Shown piece by piece: positions 53,295 through 64,000 of a stretch of DNA of 64,000 nt. Numbering within the stretch: position 1 is the first letter of the stretch; each line of letters starts with the position of its first letter. The notes under the pieces were generated by a model that saw only the letters and a program-made list of their open reading frames with translations, did no database searches and had not been told where the DNA came from. The translations under genes and the position numbers were made by a program. This stretch comes from Epiperipatus broadwayi (taxonomy: Eukaryota > Onychophora > Udeonychophora > Euonychophora > Peripatidae), in NCBI GenBank assembly GCA_028023455.1, contig JAQFVV010000013.1, positions 15,264,258 through 15,328,257 of the forward strand, written 5' to 3'.

Positions 53295-55195
53295 CATTGG
53301 TCTTCAATCTTTTCACACCTGCGAACCGGCAAAAATAAGGATAAGATTTCATGGACCGGCAGAAGTTTACAGATAAATTTTCTTAAAGATGTAACCTGCT
53401 TAGCCTTAGATAAGCATAATTGTTATAACTGACCAAAACAGCATACTAATTATTGTGTATTGTAATGGTCTTTCTTAAGTTGCATAGTCATACTGCTACA
53501 GAAAACAGTACAATAGCAATTGTTCTCATTAATGTGCTTGCATTTCTACATTTATTATTTCATTGTTAAAACATGCAAGAATAAAATGTTATTCACCTGA
53601 ATGTTGGGAAATATCACAGCTAGTGTAATTACATGACAATGATTATGATAAATGTAATATCTGTATTTAATTTTAAATATACAAGATGAAGTTATACATA
53701 TATATATATGGAGGTTGTCTTTTGATAGTAGTAAGAGCAAAATAGAAATCGCATAATTAAAATCACCATACAGCCAAAAAAAAGTTGCCGTATTTTAAAT
53801 CTGAAAAAATAAAATGAAATGTGTAAAAGTCTGAAGTTTTGATGTTATTGTAATTTTTTTGTGCTGATGTGTTGAATGGATCAAAAAATGTAATTAATAG
53901 GAAAAGTTTTTTTTTAAAATGGCAAAATAGACATCGCATAATAGAAATAAAGCCAAAAAAAAAAAAATTGCCGTATAGTTGTTGTCTTTTTAAAAAAAAG
54001 ACTACGAAAGTTGAAAAAGTCAAAAGTTTTGATCTTATTTTAATTTTTTTTTTTTTTTTTGGGGGGGGGGGGATGGGTTGAGAAATACTTTGTCTTCACT
54101 GAGACAAAAAATAGAGACCAAAGTTATTTTTTGTTTGTTTTTATTTTTAAAAAAAGGTAACAGAAATTGGTTTTAAAAATAAAAGTTTTAGTATTTTAGT
54201 GGTATACAAATAAAGCCAAAAAAAAGATCGCCTTATAGGCCAAAAAAAATGGGCCTATTTTTAAATAAAAAAAAGAAAAATCTTGAAATAGTTAAAAGTT
54301 TTGATCTTATTTTAATTTGGGGGGGGGGGGGATTGAGAAATACTTTGTAAAAGTTAGAGATAGAAATTTTTTGGTTGTTTTTCTTTTTAAAAAAATGTGA
54401 TAAAAATTTATTTCAAAAATAAAAGTTAAAGCCAAAAAAGATCTTATTTTAATTTTTTTGGGGGAAGTGGGTTGAGAAATACTTTATCTTCACTGAGACA
54501 AAAGATAGAGACAAAAGTTATTTTTGGTTTTTATTTTTTAAAAAAAGGTAATAAAAATTGGTTTTTAAAATAAAAGTTTTAGTATATCAGTGGTATACAA
54601 ATAGAGGCAAAAAAGATATCACCTTATAGGCCCAAAGTGGATGTATTTTTAAAGCAAAAAAAAACGAAACTTGAAAAAGTCAAAAGTTTTGATCTTAATT
54701 TATTTTGGGGTGTATTGAGAAATACTTTGTAAAAGTTAGAGACAGAACTTATTTTTTGGTTTTTATTTTTAAAAAAAGGTAATAAAAATTGATTTCAAAA
54801 ATAAAAGTTAATGCCAAAAAAAAAACACTAAAAATGAAATATTAGTCATGTTACATTTTATTGTTTTAACAACGCCGACAAGCAGCCATGATTGGCTATC
54901 AAAAGACAACCAGAGTTTTTATAATAAAAAACTTTTTTCTACTCCCCCCCCCCCATAAACATCTGTGATAAATAGAAAAACAAATTACTTTATGTATGAT
55001 TGATTAGATTTTGTTTTTGTTCTGTTTCTTTTTTTTTTTAATCGGGTAAAAATGCGATGAAAAAATAAATAAAAATTGTTTATATTAAAAGTTTAAAATC
55101 TTATTATTTTGTTATTACAAACTTTCTTGTCAGTCTAGTATAGACTGGCAGAAAACTTCTGTGGCTCAGCACTGGTCCATGGACTGATGGTTGAA
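53295..55195. mobile_element. Non-autonomous insertion with internal poly-A/T/G-rich tandem repeats
   Basis: This block splits the RTE relic. Its left end contains cattggtcttcaatctttt, cgaaccggc and atggaccggcag; its right end contains ggctcagcactggtccatgg and actgatgg. Such 'ggaccggcag / ccactggtccatgg' termini recall non-autonomous hAT elements, but clear matching ends and an 8-bp duplication were not found. The interior (53760-54830) is four to five copies of a ~290-bp unit, each with gttttgatcttattttaatt, a G-run, ttgagaaatactttgt, agagac, a T/A-run and ataaaagtt. No coding capacity. Confidence 0.6.
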
Positions 55196-55199
55196 TCAG

Positions 55200-56070
55200 A
55201 AAGCTTTTTATTACATATAGTATGTTAATCTTTGGATAGTAATGCTGAATGTGGGATGCTCTGTATATTTGATAAAGACGTGATCTTCCTTATATAGAAA
55301 ACAAAAGGCCTAAATAAGCATAATGCAGACAACTGCAATTAAACTTTAGATGTTTTTCAGAGAAAATTATGTACTGGAGAAAGATGAGTATAATTTGTGA
55401 TATGTAGATGATAATGTTTTTTATGGTGGCAGCAAAGAAAAAACTATAGGATCTAGTAGATAAATTGATGAGAGGCAGAGCAGAAAAGTAATAGAGATAA
55501 CAATGGAAAATGTTCAGCTGGAACAATTCAGAGTTTGTTCTAATTGGTCTTCAGATTAAATCGCTATGAAAAATATCCTATAGAAATAAATGCATAACTA
55601 TTGTTGGCATCAAAGGCATTAAGAAAATTGCTATGTGAAAAAGCAGACATATAAGTATGCAGACAAATTATAGAATCAAAGCTTTTCATGTGAACTATTG
55701 CAAAATACAGATACAAGGTGTGGACATTGAGAAAATAAGAGAGGGCAATGATTGATGACTTTGAAAAAAAGTGTTATCAAAAGGTATTTGGGATGGTTTG
55801 ATTTGCTAGACAGCTAATATAAGTGGGTTTTGTGCAGGTAGATACACATACTGCACATCTGTTAAGAGATGACAAAATGAAGAAAGCTATATTATTTTAA
55901 ATAAGTGTTGAGACAAAATAAACTCAATGGAATCAGATATCATGATTGGAATTGTGAATAGGATGAAGATTGTCATGGATTTGTTAATGTCACAGAATCA
56001 TGGATTGGCAATATTGGAAACATAGAAAAGTGGGAGAATGATCAAGTGGATGAATATTAACAATAAATGA
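55200..56070 (+). pseudogene. 3' part of the split BovB-like RTE LINE relic
   Basis: Around 55365-55450 the sequence reads SEKIMYWRKMS..., then DDNVFYGGSKEKT, matching 'LYAExIMRxAGL...YADDTxLxAESxEE' in order. Further on are a KCITIVGIKGIKK-like piece, FCAGR, and at 55930-56010 MESDIMIGIVNRMK, corresponding to 'LEKxxMLGxVEGxRRRGRP', the C-terminal domain of this LINE group. All frames are broken. Together with 51930-53292 it makes one decayed element interrupted by the block in between. Confidence 0.65.
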
Positions 56071-57780
56071 AAAATGTAATAGTAGAAACATGGTATCAAT
56101 CTTCAGCTAAATATATTTTTCATTTCTCATTATAATATCCTTAAAAAGTGTAACATTATAAACTTTCAGTTGAAGATGGCTACCAAGGTCAAATAAACTG
56201 AAAGTAATCTACGTAATTAACAACAGCTTCTTTTTTTAGTGTTTATTATATATATATATATTGTACCCTAAGTGAAGTTTCACTTGGTTCCAATGGGTGC
56301 CTGAGGTTATCTTAGCTTAACCTTCTTGTTTGAAATTTTGATTTAAAAAAAAAAAAGAAATGATGAAAATGGAAGTTAACTTAGTTAATGAGTAAAATAG
56401 GATCTTATGTAATATTGTAATAATTATTAAATATTTATGGGATTATATCTAAATATTTCAATAGTATATGTGAGTTAATTTGATAAGAGATGTCAGACAA
56501 TAATTTGAATTAAAGGAAATATAAGAAATAGTTGTGAGTTGATAAAGTGTTAAATGTATTTTAAAGTAACTATTGTGTAATTCATTTTAATGTCTAAATT
56601 ATAATAATTGGATATTGTAGATAAATTGGAATAAACAATGTAAAAGAATTTTAAGAGTGATACTCAAAAACAGTAGCTAAAGAAGTTGTGTACTATTGTA
56701 AGCCAAGTAAAGTTTTTCAAAAGTCAAAATGCTTGTAATAGGTTCCAGCGCTATATTGGCAATGCTTGTATTCCATTTAAATTGTAAACACTTTCTTATT
56801 GTTCTCAATAAACCAACTTATTATTATTTCAAAAAGTTTTACTTTTATATAAAAATATTATTGTCTTGGGTTCCAAGTTCACAAAATCTTAAGTTTCCAA
56901 AGTTTATTAAATCGTCAATTCAAAAGTTCCAAATATATCATAAAGTTAATTAAATATATTTGATATTGGTTTTAAAATTATAAAGCGATGCTAAAGTAAG
57001 TGATTCTTAGATTGAATCACAATAACAGATAATTACATTATATCAGATACTTAGTTAAAAGTTTATTTTTAAATTATCAGTATATCTTCTCAGACTAAAG
57101 ATTATGCAATATGAGATTAAGAATATTAGTACTTCAGAAGAATATTTTTATTTACAATTATTTTAAAAGCTGCACATTATCTTATATTAATTGCACATTG
57201 TCTATTATTATCTTAAACCTTATGTGTCCAAAGAACTTTAATCCATCTGCATTTGAGGTCTTGAGTGGGTTGTCTGAGTGTGGGAAAGGCATAAAAAGTA
57301 CCCTTGCCTTTTCTTTGCTCAAGTAATGTCTTGGATAATAGGTCATTATTAATTTTAATTTAAATTGATTCATTAAATCTTTGAATTAATATTTATTTTG
57401 TTTATTATTCTAAGATTGAACCATAAGGTAATTATTTATGGTCAGCCAAGATATCATTCATTTGTTTTATTCACCTGAGCAATTATTTTTTTAGCCAATT
57501 TAAATTTTTATTTTGCACAAGAGTTTAGTTTTTTTTTTTTTTAGAAATCCCTGAAGTTGTATACTCTTGTTGCCTTATTAAATATAATTTAGTAAGATAA
57601 TCTTTCACAATCAAGGTATCATTTATTTTTATTCAGAGTATGTGTGATCTATTGGTAGGCCTATTCTAATAACTATTAATTAATGATTTAAAATAATCTT
57701 TTGTATGGTTTAGTAGTAGATTATTAATATGCCATAATAGTTATAGTTGCATTAGTATTGGATTTGGTCTCTATCTGATT
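56071..57780. other. AT-rich non-coding stretch
   Basis: No supported gene. Frames at 56729-56953 and 57111-57326 lack motifs. A TA run lies at 56249-56261. Confidence 0.5.
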
Positions 57781-58155
57781 GTACATCTCTGAATCATCAT
57801 CTCTTTTCTTAAATTTTATTGTAACCCCATTGAGCCGAGTTGTTAAGAGTTTCCCATTTCAGTTCTGTTCATATCTTTTCTCATCTCTGTTCCACATCTC
57901 TTCTATCATCTCATCCATTTCAAATCATTTCATTTCTTCGTCTCCTTCCATCTCTCTCCACCACATATCATTTCTGTTCATCTCTCTCTCTTCATTATCA
58001 TCTTTCTCTCTAATTCCATTTCTAATCTTTTCTTTTCCTTTACCCTCCTTTCTTCTCTCTCTCTCTCATTTTCGTTCTCTCTTCTTTTCCTTTTCTTTCT
58101 TTTCCTTCCAACCCCTCTCCTCTTTCTTTTGGTTACAATATATATATATATTGTA
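57780..58155. repeat. Pyrimidine-rich (TCTC/TTCC) low-complexity tract ending in a TA repeat
   Basis: About 57880-58130 is almost purely C and T, built from tctctc, ttcc and tttctt words, followed by ttacaatatatatatatatt. The serine/phenylalanine-rich plus frame (57779-58156) and the arginine/lysine/glutamate-rich minus frames across it follow from this composition and are not genes. Confidence 0.85.
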
Positions 58156-59977
58156 ATGGTATGGGCTGATATACCCGGATGTTCCAGCCTGCAAATACAT
58201 TTGAACACACAAATCAACTTTAACAATCAGCTGGTTCGTCCATAACATATAACCAACTTATGTCCAATCTAAAAGTGCTGGTGCACTTATCTGCCATATC
58301 CCAAAGTCAATAGTGCCCAATGCAACAAACCGGTCCATCCACATACATAAGAGAAAAAGAGCAAGCTCACATCTAAATACTGTCGGACTTAGGGTCTTCA
58401 TGTAGGATGCTAGAGATAAAACAAAATACCTGACTCATGATTACATCCATCTTCAATAGACTAGCCTAAGCATTGTCCATGAAATCTACATGCAATCCAA
58501 ATCAGTTCATCTCACATCTTACCACTCTTTTCCAAAACCATTGCCTCAGATATTCAAACTCAGGAAGAATTCGCATTCGACTCTCTTAACAGGTATGTAT
58601 CTATGCAAACTGTTAATTAATAACTAAAATAGCACATCCTATCTATCAAACAAAATATAATCTCTATTTAATGTTCTCTCCCATGCTTATTAAACCATAA
58701 TGTGGATGTGTGCATGTGTAAAATATTGGTTATAAGATGTAAGGGCTTAATTGAATGTAAATGCTGGATCAACAAAACTACAGAGATCCTGTTAATTAAC
58801 ACAACTTCATAATATTTATTTACAAACAAAAATAGGATGTATTTAAATATAAATTCTTAAACAATTTAGAAAAGTAAAAAAAAATTCTATATAGAAAAAT
58901 ATTTTAAAAAAAATCTCAATAAAGAAAAATATTTTTAAAAAATGCCCATAAATTACTTGAATATCTCTATGCATTTACAGTTTCTATTGCCTATGCTGAT
59001 AATAATAAAACAAATGATTAATTCAAAATGAAATTGCCAACCCTAAGTAAATTTAAATGCAACCTCAGATATAATAATCGTGAAAAAATATGATAACACA
59101 ACACAGAATATGATAGAACATAAAAAATATTATTTAAAAAAAAAATGTTAGTAATTTATTCACTTTATCTTAAGAAATATTAGTAACATATATATATATA
59201 ATTAGTCGTGTCATGTGGTACATTTTTTATATCAGTAGCTTTTAAAAAAATAATAATAAAAAATCTCTTACCGTCAAATAGTCTAGTGAAACGCTTAATT
59301 GTGCATATTTCAATCTCACATCTGTCAGTAGAAAGTAAATCATCTAAACTTTATTAAAAAAAAACTTTTCAACCTATCCCCCCTCCCCTACTCTCTTGAT
59401 ATTTTTCCATATTGGATTGTTCCCTCTACATAATTAGCAATAGCCTTTTCCAAATATAAGATGAGATAAAAATTAAAAATAAACTACAAATTGATACAAC
59501 AAAAAATTAAAATAAAACATAATTTACAATTTTCCTTTATACAAAGTCCTTATGGTTGATGTATTTTGTTAAATAGATGTTGTAGAACTCCAGTTTGATT
59601 TTACAGAGCATCCTGGAGGTATTTCAGTGGGAAGTTTGTATGTAGTTCGGTGTTGTTCATTCCATAGATCTTCATCCTGTGTAAATCTCAACTTCTCAGG
59701 CAATTTAACTGTTGAAAGTCATATCTTTATTTTTATATGGCCATAGTCGATAGGAAGAAATGCTTCAACCCATGACAATTTAGCTATTTAGCCAACGTGT
59801 TTCATGTTTGAACTATATATATACGACTTTACATAAATTTATATGCAATTTGCTTATAATAAAATATTTTTATAGACAGAATAATGCTTAACTCAACTGT
59901 TCTGATTTCCTCTTTTTTTTTAGTTACTTTTAAACACAAATCAGTTTACTTTTCTTTGTTAAAATCTGGAATTGATA
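58156..59977. other. Non-coding stretch
   Basis: About 58156-58620 is GC-richer than average and may be an old repeat, but no family was recognised. 58620-59977 is AT-rich with A and T homopolymers and a TA run near 59190-59202. No gene was found. Confidence 0.5.
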
Positions 59978-59985
59978 ATTATTTC

Positions 59986-61412
59986 GGTTGTTTTACAATA
60001 GCGTGTTGAAACCACCAGAGGGCATTATTTCTATGCTAGCGCACAGAAATATGCCGTTTAGGTGGCCTCCGTCACTATTGAACGTTCTATTTCTAACGCA
60101 TAAGCCTAGAAATAGTCCGTTGATATGAGGAAGGGTACCGGCTGCTGTGTTTATTTCTATGCTAATGCACAGAAACGTGACATTTAGCCAATCTGCCGCA
60201 GAAGCTATTGTGTCAGCTTACAGCTCAGATCTGGGCTAAGCATTTCGGATGTGCGATCACATTTCACTTTTGTTTACAGTATTGTCTGAGGGTGGCTGGA
60301 ATTACAATTGTCGAAACTATTTTAATATTCATTAAGACCACCTCCCCCTCTATCTTGCATGTTTTAGGAAGGTCTACTAACAATTATCAGCAGAGTCTCA
60401 TGCTTCCCTAGCCCCCATTTCCTGCTGAAAAAATGGGCCAAGTGTAGTTAAAAGCGTGATTCCCATCAAATCATGTTCCAAGTCACGTTTTGTGCGACAA
60501 CAACTGCGAGCTGATTAATCGAATAGCTGAAATAGGACAACTTTTTTTCCGAATGTCAAAGAAAGAAGGATTCTTCTCTGACTGCTGGAACTGCCGGCTT
60601 ATCAAACAAAACAGCTTGAAGCTGCATGCCTGCTGTTTTTTTTTGCCTGAAGACCCCAAAAAGTTGCTTTTAATTGCCGTATATATTGATGTTTTTTGGG
60701 GAAATTGCCATCAAAACTTGGTCAATCTTTGAGTTGTTGGCATTCCGTTCTGTTAGCAATTGGAAACACCCTCCCCCCTCTCCCAAAGTTGGACTTTGGC
60801 TTGAAAATGTTACCGTTAAACAGACAATAGATTTATTTATAATTTATCAAAATAAAACCGAAAAAAATAAAAAAAGAATTATTGAATCAGCTGATTTTTT
60901 GTTTGTCGTACAATACTGAACCGAAAATAGAAAGGGTTTAATGAGAAGAATAAAAACAAAAAATCGGTTAACTACTTTTTAAAAATCATTTTTAATCGAT
61001 CCGTTTTTTTTTTTGGCTTTTTTGTTTGGGGTAGCCAAAATAGATTTGATAGCCGCCGTACTTTTAAATGTGATAAACAACAACAAAACAACCAAAAAAT
61101 ACGTAGACGGAAAAAAAAAAAAAACCCGTCCCCTTTGAAAATATAAATAATGAAAAGAATCAAAAGCAAAAAAAATTAAGTACTTTTTTTGTAAATTCAT
61201 TTATTTGTAATTTTTTTTATGCATTTGTTTATTTTTTTTTTTTGGTCGTGTTTAAAAAATTTGATTTGATATTACTTTTATAAATGTGATAAACAAAAAA
61301 AAACCAAAGCCAACAAAAAAAAAAAAACCCGGCCGCGGCAACATTATATTTATCTTTGTTTACAAACCGAGCCCGCCCTCCGGCGATTTCAACACGCTAT
61401 TGTAAAACAATC
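59986..61412. mobile_element. Non-autonomous DNA transposon with 38-bp inverted ends and 8-bp target duplication
   Basis: The left terminus (59986-60023) and the complement of the right terminus (61375-61412) match at 34 of 38 positions. Both contain the exact core ttgttttacaatagcgtgtt. Immediately outside, ATTATTTC occurs at 59978-59985 and 61413-61420, a perfect 8-bp duplication. Ends begin GG/GA rather than the CA of typical hAT. The left 0.8 kb is GC-richer, and the right 0.6 kb is A/T-homopolymer-rich with several gccg/ccgg islands. Frames at 60208-60411 and 60490-60732 match no family I know, and no transposase motif is visible, so mobilisation would need another element's enzyme. Superfamily undetermined; 8-bp duplications occur in hAT, P and Merlin groups. 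Confidence 0.88.
60028..60175. repeat. Three iterated hairpins near the left end of the DNA transposon
   Basis: 60028-60050 (tttctatg...cacagaaa), 60087-60115 (CTATTTCTA paired perfectly with TAGAAATAG over an 11-base loop) and 60154-60175 (tttctatg...cacagaaa again) are spaced about 60-66 bp apart and share the ttct/agaa stem. Each is followed by a related tail (atgccgttta, gtccgttga, gtgacattta). They may be subterminal protein-binding repeats; this role is inference. Confidence 0.7.
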
Positions 61413-61420
61413 ATTATTTC

Positions 61421-62120
61421 CACTTATCTACTGAATAAATCAGATTAATGTTCCAATCCTTTCTTTTATTTTTATCCAAATGCCGAATTAATTAAGAAAA
61501 AAAAAGTCTATTTTGTAGAACATAAAAATAATCCTTCTGATCAAAAAAAAAAAAAAACTAGTCCTTTCTTTATTGCCAAGCAAGAACTAGCAGATGATTT
61601 CTTGATTGTTTCCTTTTTATCTTGGCACAATTTCTATTATTTGAAAAGCAGAGTTTGTTTTTAAAATATTTTTTTACATTGATTCATTAAAAAATAATAA
61701 AGCACGTTATAAAATAAATTTACAATATTCTTATCCCTCATATTTAATTTGATTTACCTTCTACTGTTATAATTATTGTTTTTTTTTATTTAAGTCATTG
61801 TCAATTCAACGCAATACAAACAATCAACATATATATATAACTATGTATAATTTTTATTTTATTAAGATTGATATTTTCTTAGTAATAAAATTTTATTACT
61901 AATATATACATGTGTTTTTTTTATGGTCAATTACCCATCATTAACTGTTTAGAAAAAAATATTAAACATATAAAAACATTAATCTTTTTCAAAAGTGTTT
62001 AAGCAAAACCTTTTTATTTATCTTTCTACTTGTTAATTAAAAAAAAAAATCCATTATTTCAGATGGCTTTAGGTATGTTGTTGGGTAGCGATTTTTAGCT
62101 ACCTTCACAATATATATATA
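61421..62120. other. AT-rich non-coding stretch
   Basis: No gene or repeat family was recognised between the DNA transposon and the second hammerhead-like block. It is rich in A and T homopolymers. Confidence 0.5.
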
Positions 62121-62219
62121 TATTACTAGATGGAGCTTTACCAATAGCCCACGATCAAGCTTAGTTTACATAAAAACTGAGAGAGATAAAGTTAAATATC
62201 TCTTTCAAATTGTCTCCAA

Positions 62220-62264
62220 CCTTTAAAACATGGTTTCGAGCTAATTGACTCACATCAGTAAAGG
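62220..62264 (-). ncRNA. Hammerhead-like motif (family 2, unit 1)
   Basis: On the minus strand the box reads CTGATGT (A9 to U). Helix II is GAGT with GCTC (one mismatch-prone pair) over CAATTA. GAAA is followed by CCATGT, weakening helix III, and helix I is CCTTTA with TAAAGG in six pairs. Same A9 change as unit 2, indicating it was fixed before the units duplicated. Confidence 0.6.
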
Positions 62265-62636
62265 GCAGGAAGACCAGAAACTAGATCTAAACTCCAACTC
62301 TACTAAAGAGCATTTATGAAACTTATTTCTATCAGCTTGAAAGCACGAATTTTTCAGATACGTAAATATCTTCAAATCCAATCAAACAAACAAGATAGTT
62401 ATATGGGTCTGATTTCAGTTCAGTTTCACCATATAGTAAAAGCCTCTGCAATCTATATCATTGCAAAAACCTTCAAGAGTGTATTTACGATAAACAAAAC
62501 AAGTTATACATTTCGTAACTTGCTATAGCTTGCATTTTGTTACTAGATGGAACTTTACCAATAGCCCATGATCAAGCTTAGTTTACATAAACACTGAGAG
62601 AGATAAAGTTAAATATCTCTTTCAAATTGTCTCCAA

Positions 62637-62680
62637 CCTTAGACCATGGTTTCAAGCTAATTGGCTCACGTCAGTAAAGG
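62637..62680 (-). ncRNA. Hammerhead-like motif (family 2, unit 2)
   Basis: On the minus strand the box reads CTGACGT (CUGANGA with A9 to U). Helix II is GAGC with GCTT (one G-U pair) over CAATTA. GAAA, CCATGG and a GTC cleavage triplet follow, and helix I is CTTTA with TAAGG. Only the A9 position deviates from the consensus. Confidence 0.65.
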
Positions 62681-62973
62681 GCAGGAAGACCAGAAACTAG
62701 ATCTAAACTCCAACTCTACTAAAGAGCATTTATGAAACTTATTTCTATCAGTTTGAAAGCACAAATTTTTCAGATATGTAAATATCTTCAAATCCAGTTA
62801 AACAAACGAGATAGCTATATGGGTCTGATTTCAGTTCAGTTTCACCATATAGTAAAAGCCTCTGCAATCTATATCATTGCAAAAACCTTCAAGGGTGTAT
62901 TTATGATAAACAAAACAAGTTATACATTTCGTAACTTACTATAGCTTGCATTTTATATTTCTGGTCTTCCTGC

Positions 62974-63018
62974 CCTTTACTGTCGTGAGCCAATTAGCTC
63001 GAAACCATGGTTTAAAGG
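62974..63018 (+). ncRNA. Hammerhead-like motif with altered core (family 2, inverted unit)
   Basis: Helix I CCTTTA (62974-62979) pairs perfectly with TAAAGG (63013-63018). Helix II GAGC (62987-62990) pairs perfectly with GCTC (62997-63000) over loop CAATTA. GAAA is at 63001-63004, CCATGG at 63005-63010, then T and the cleavage-site base T63012. The CUGANGA box reads CTGTCGT (62980-62986), so A6 and A9 are both replaced by T. Stems are kept but the core is damaged, so activity is unlikely. Confidence 0.65.
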
Positions 63019-63349
63019 TTGGATACAATTTGAAAGAGATATTTAACTTTATCTCTCTCAGTGTTTATGTAAACTAAGCTTGATCATGGGCTATTGGTAA
63101 AGTTCCATCTAGTAACATAAAATGCAAGCTATAGCAAGTTACGAAATGGATAACTTGTTTTGTTTATCATATATATATATATACACACACATTCTATATG
63201 CTATCATTAATAAGAACATTATTAGTGTGTTGGAAAGCTACTCACCCTGTCATAAAACTAAAAAATCTTAGTGACTGGTTGTATTTATTAGAATCATTGA
63301 ATGTTAATTAGTGAAAAAAAAATGTTTTTTTTTTTTTGTTGTTGTTCCA

Positions 63350-63580
63350 AAGAAATATATACAAACACGTTTTTAAAGATAAGCGCTTTAACACGCTGAA
63401 GAAGAAGCTGTCAGTAGTAACAAAAACAATTAAATTAAATTAATCTAGGCCTAGTACTTTGGAGGTTTTTCCCCTCATATTCACGGCCAAAAAAAAAATT
63501 AATTGTTTTTATCACTACTGACAGCTGCTTCTTCAGGGTGTTAAAGTGCTTATATATATTATTACGTTTTTTGAAGTATT
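63350..63580. repeat. Fold-back (MITE-like) inverted repeat
   Basis: Left arm about 63382-63432 (agcgctttaacacgctgaag... to acaaaaacaatta) is the near-complement of right arm 63499-63551 (ttaattgtttttatcactac... to gttaaagtgctt), around a ~66-bp spacer. Arms differ at a few positions, and weaker pairing extends outward to about 63360 and 63575 (acacgtttttaaa / acgttttttgaa). No coding capacity and no clear duplication. Probably a small fold-back DNA element. Confidence 0.8.
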
Positions 63581-64000
63581 TTAAATTATTTTTAAAGATA
63601 TTTATATAAATATGGTGTATTTAAAGGCAAATCCAATACACAGAGTTGATAGTTTTTACACTTTTGAAAACAAAATGACAAAAACAGCTTTAATTAAAAT
63701 ATATATTTATTAACAAATATGGAATCAGCAAATATTGCAAAGTGCTCCAGAGAAAACCCAATAAAGATTCTATGGCCTCCAGCAAAACTTAATAGGAACA
63801 TCTCTGGTAACTCAAAAAGACATTCAATTCAAATACATTAAGTATTTAATTTATAAGATAAGTTTTATAAAATTCATAATAAAAACAGTGAAAAATGCTT
63901 TTAGATAAAAATCAAGACTTAGATACAATAATTTTTACATCAATATTTTATATTATTCAATATTTTCATGTTCTGAAGATATTAATTTCTGTTTAAGTCG
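63581..64000. other. AT-rich non-coding stretch to the window end
   Basis: No frame, repeat or RNA feature could be supported. Confidence 0.5.

Larger units (their letters stand above)
62124..63165. mobile_element. Second hammerhead-like repeat block: two ~416-bp direct units plus a partial inverted unit
   Basis: ctagatggagctttaccaat at 62129 and its near-copy at 62545 mark a 416-bp period. At about 62955 orientation flips, and the next ~210 bp are the reverse complement of the unit's end and start (aagttccatctagtaac at 63098 on). Both outer edges adjoin TA microsatellites (62111-62122, 63171-63182), so a duplication cannot be read. Strings ctagatctaaa, tttttcaga, atcttcaaa, agctatatgggtctgat and catatagtaaaagcc-like are shared in order with the 18-kb family, so the two are diverged relatives. 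Frames at 62316-62528 and 62732-62944 are the same chance frame repeated in the two units. Confidence 0.8.

Noticed and set aside
57779-58248. Ser/Phe-rich plus frame and Arg/Lys/Glu-rich minus frames
   Set aside because: Both are translations of a pyrimidine-rich low-complexity tract.
62316-62944. Two nearly identical 70-codon frames
   Set aside because: They are the same chance frame in the two direct units of a non-coding hammerhead-like repeat; no family motif and no start context.

Overview
This is a eukaryotic, almost certainly invertebrate-animal, intergenic window. It is very AT-rich, has long non-coding stretches, and contains animal-type transposons: RTE-clade LINEs with (TGA)n tails, Ty3/gypsy retrotransposons with a tRNA-Leu-like primer site, and a BED-finger hAT. 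The species cannot be fixed from sequence alone. Only one apparently intact host-type protein gene was found, an intronless acyl-protein thioesterase (LYPLA-like) at 16337-17083.

Layout. 1-6.1 kb: a short tandem repeat, then a decayed gypsy pol on the minus strand. 6.1-16.1 kb: two decayed gypsy elements in the same direction, with recognisable LTR pieces, primer-binding sites, a gag zinc knuckle, protease, RT/RNase H and integrase remnants. 16.3-17.1 kb: the thioesterase. 18.1-22.8 kb: a 4.66-kb block of twelve ~415-bp units, eight in one direction and four inverted. 24-36.4 kb: a cluster of at least five RTE-clade LINE copies, one of them a 5'-truncated insertion with a perfect 12-bp target duplication. 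33.7-34.6 kb: a separate inverted-plus-tandem repeat. 38.7-39.0 kb: a 290-bp (TTA)n microsatellite. 46.7-49.8 kb: a full-length but dead hAT transposon with near-perfect 8-bp target duplication. 51.9-56.1 kb: a BovB-like RTE relic split by a 1.9-kb repeat-rich insert. 60.0-61.4 kb: a 1,427-bp non-autonomous DNA transposon with 38-bp inverted ends and a perfect 8-bp target duplication. 62.1-63.2 kb: a second, diverged ~416-bp repeat family. 63.4-63.55 kb: a fold-back element.

The main discovery candidate is that the ~415-bp repeat of the 18.1-22.8 kb block carries a complete type I hammerhead self-cleaving ribozyme: all core nucleotides plus helices I, II and a tiny palindromic helix III. The whole block is flanked by an 11-bp direct repeat inside an older RTE endonuclease relic, so it inserted as a unit. 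The second family at 62-63 kb keeps the same ribozyme architecture with compensatory changes in helices I and II but a substituted core base. Both families show the same divergent, head-to-head arrangement. This points to a retrozyme-like or Penelope-like-derived mobile hammerhead family. I see no protein that would mobilise it in this window.

No tRNA, rRNA or CRISPR array was recognised. Most short open frames are chance frames in AT-rich or repeat sequence.
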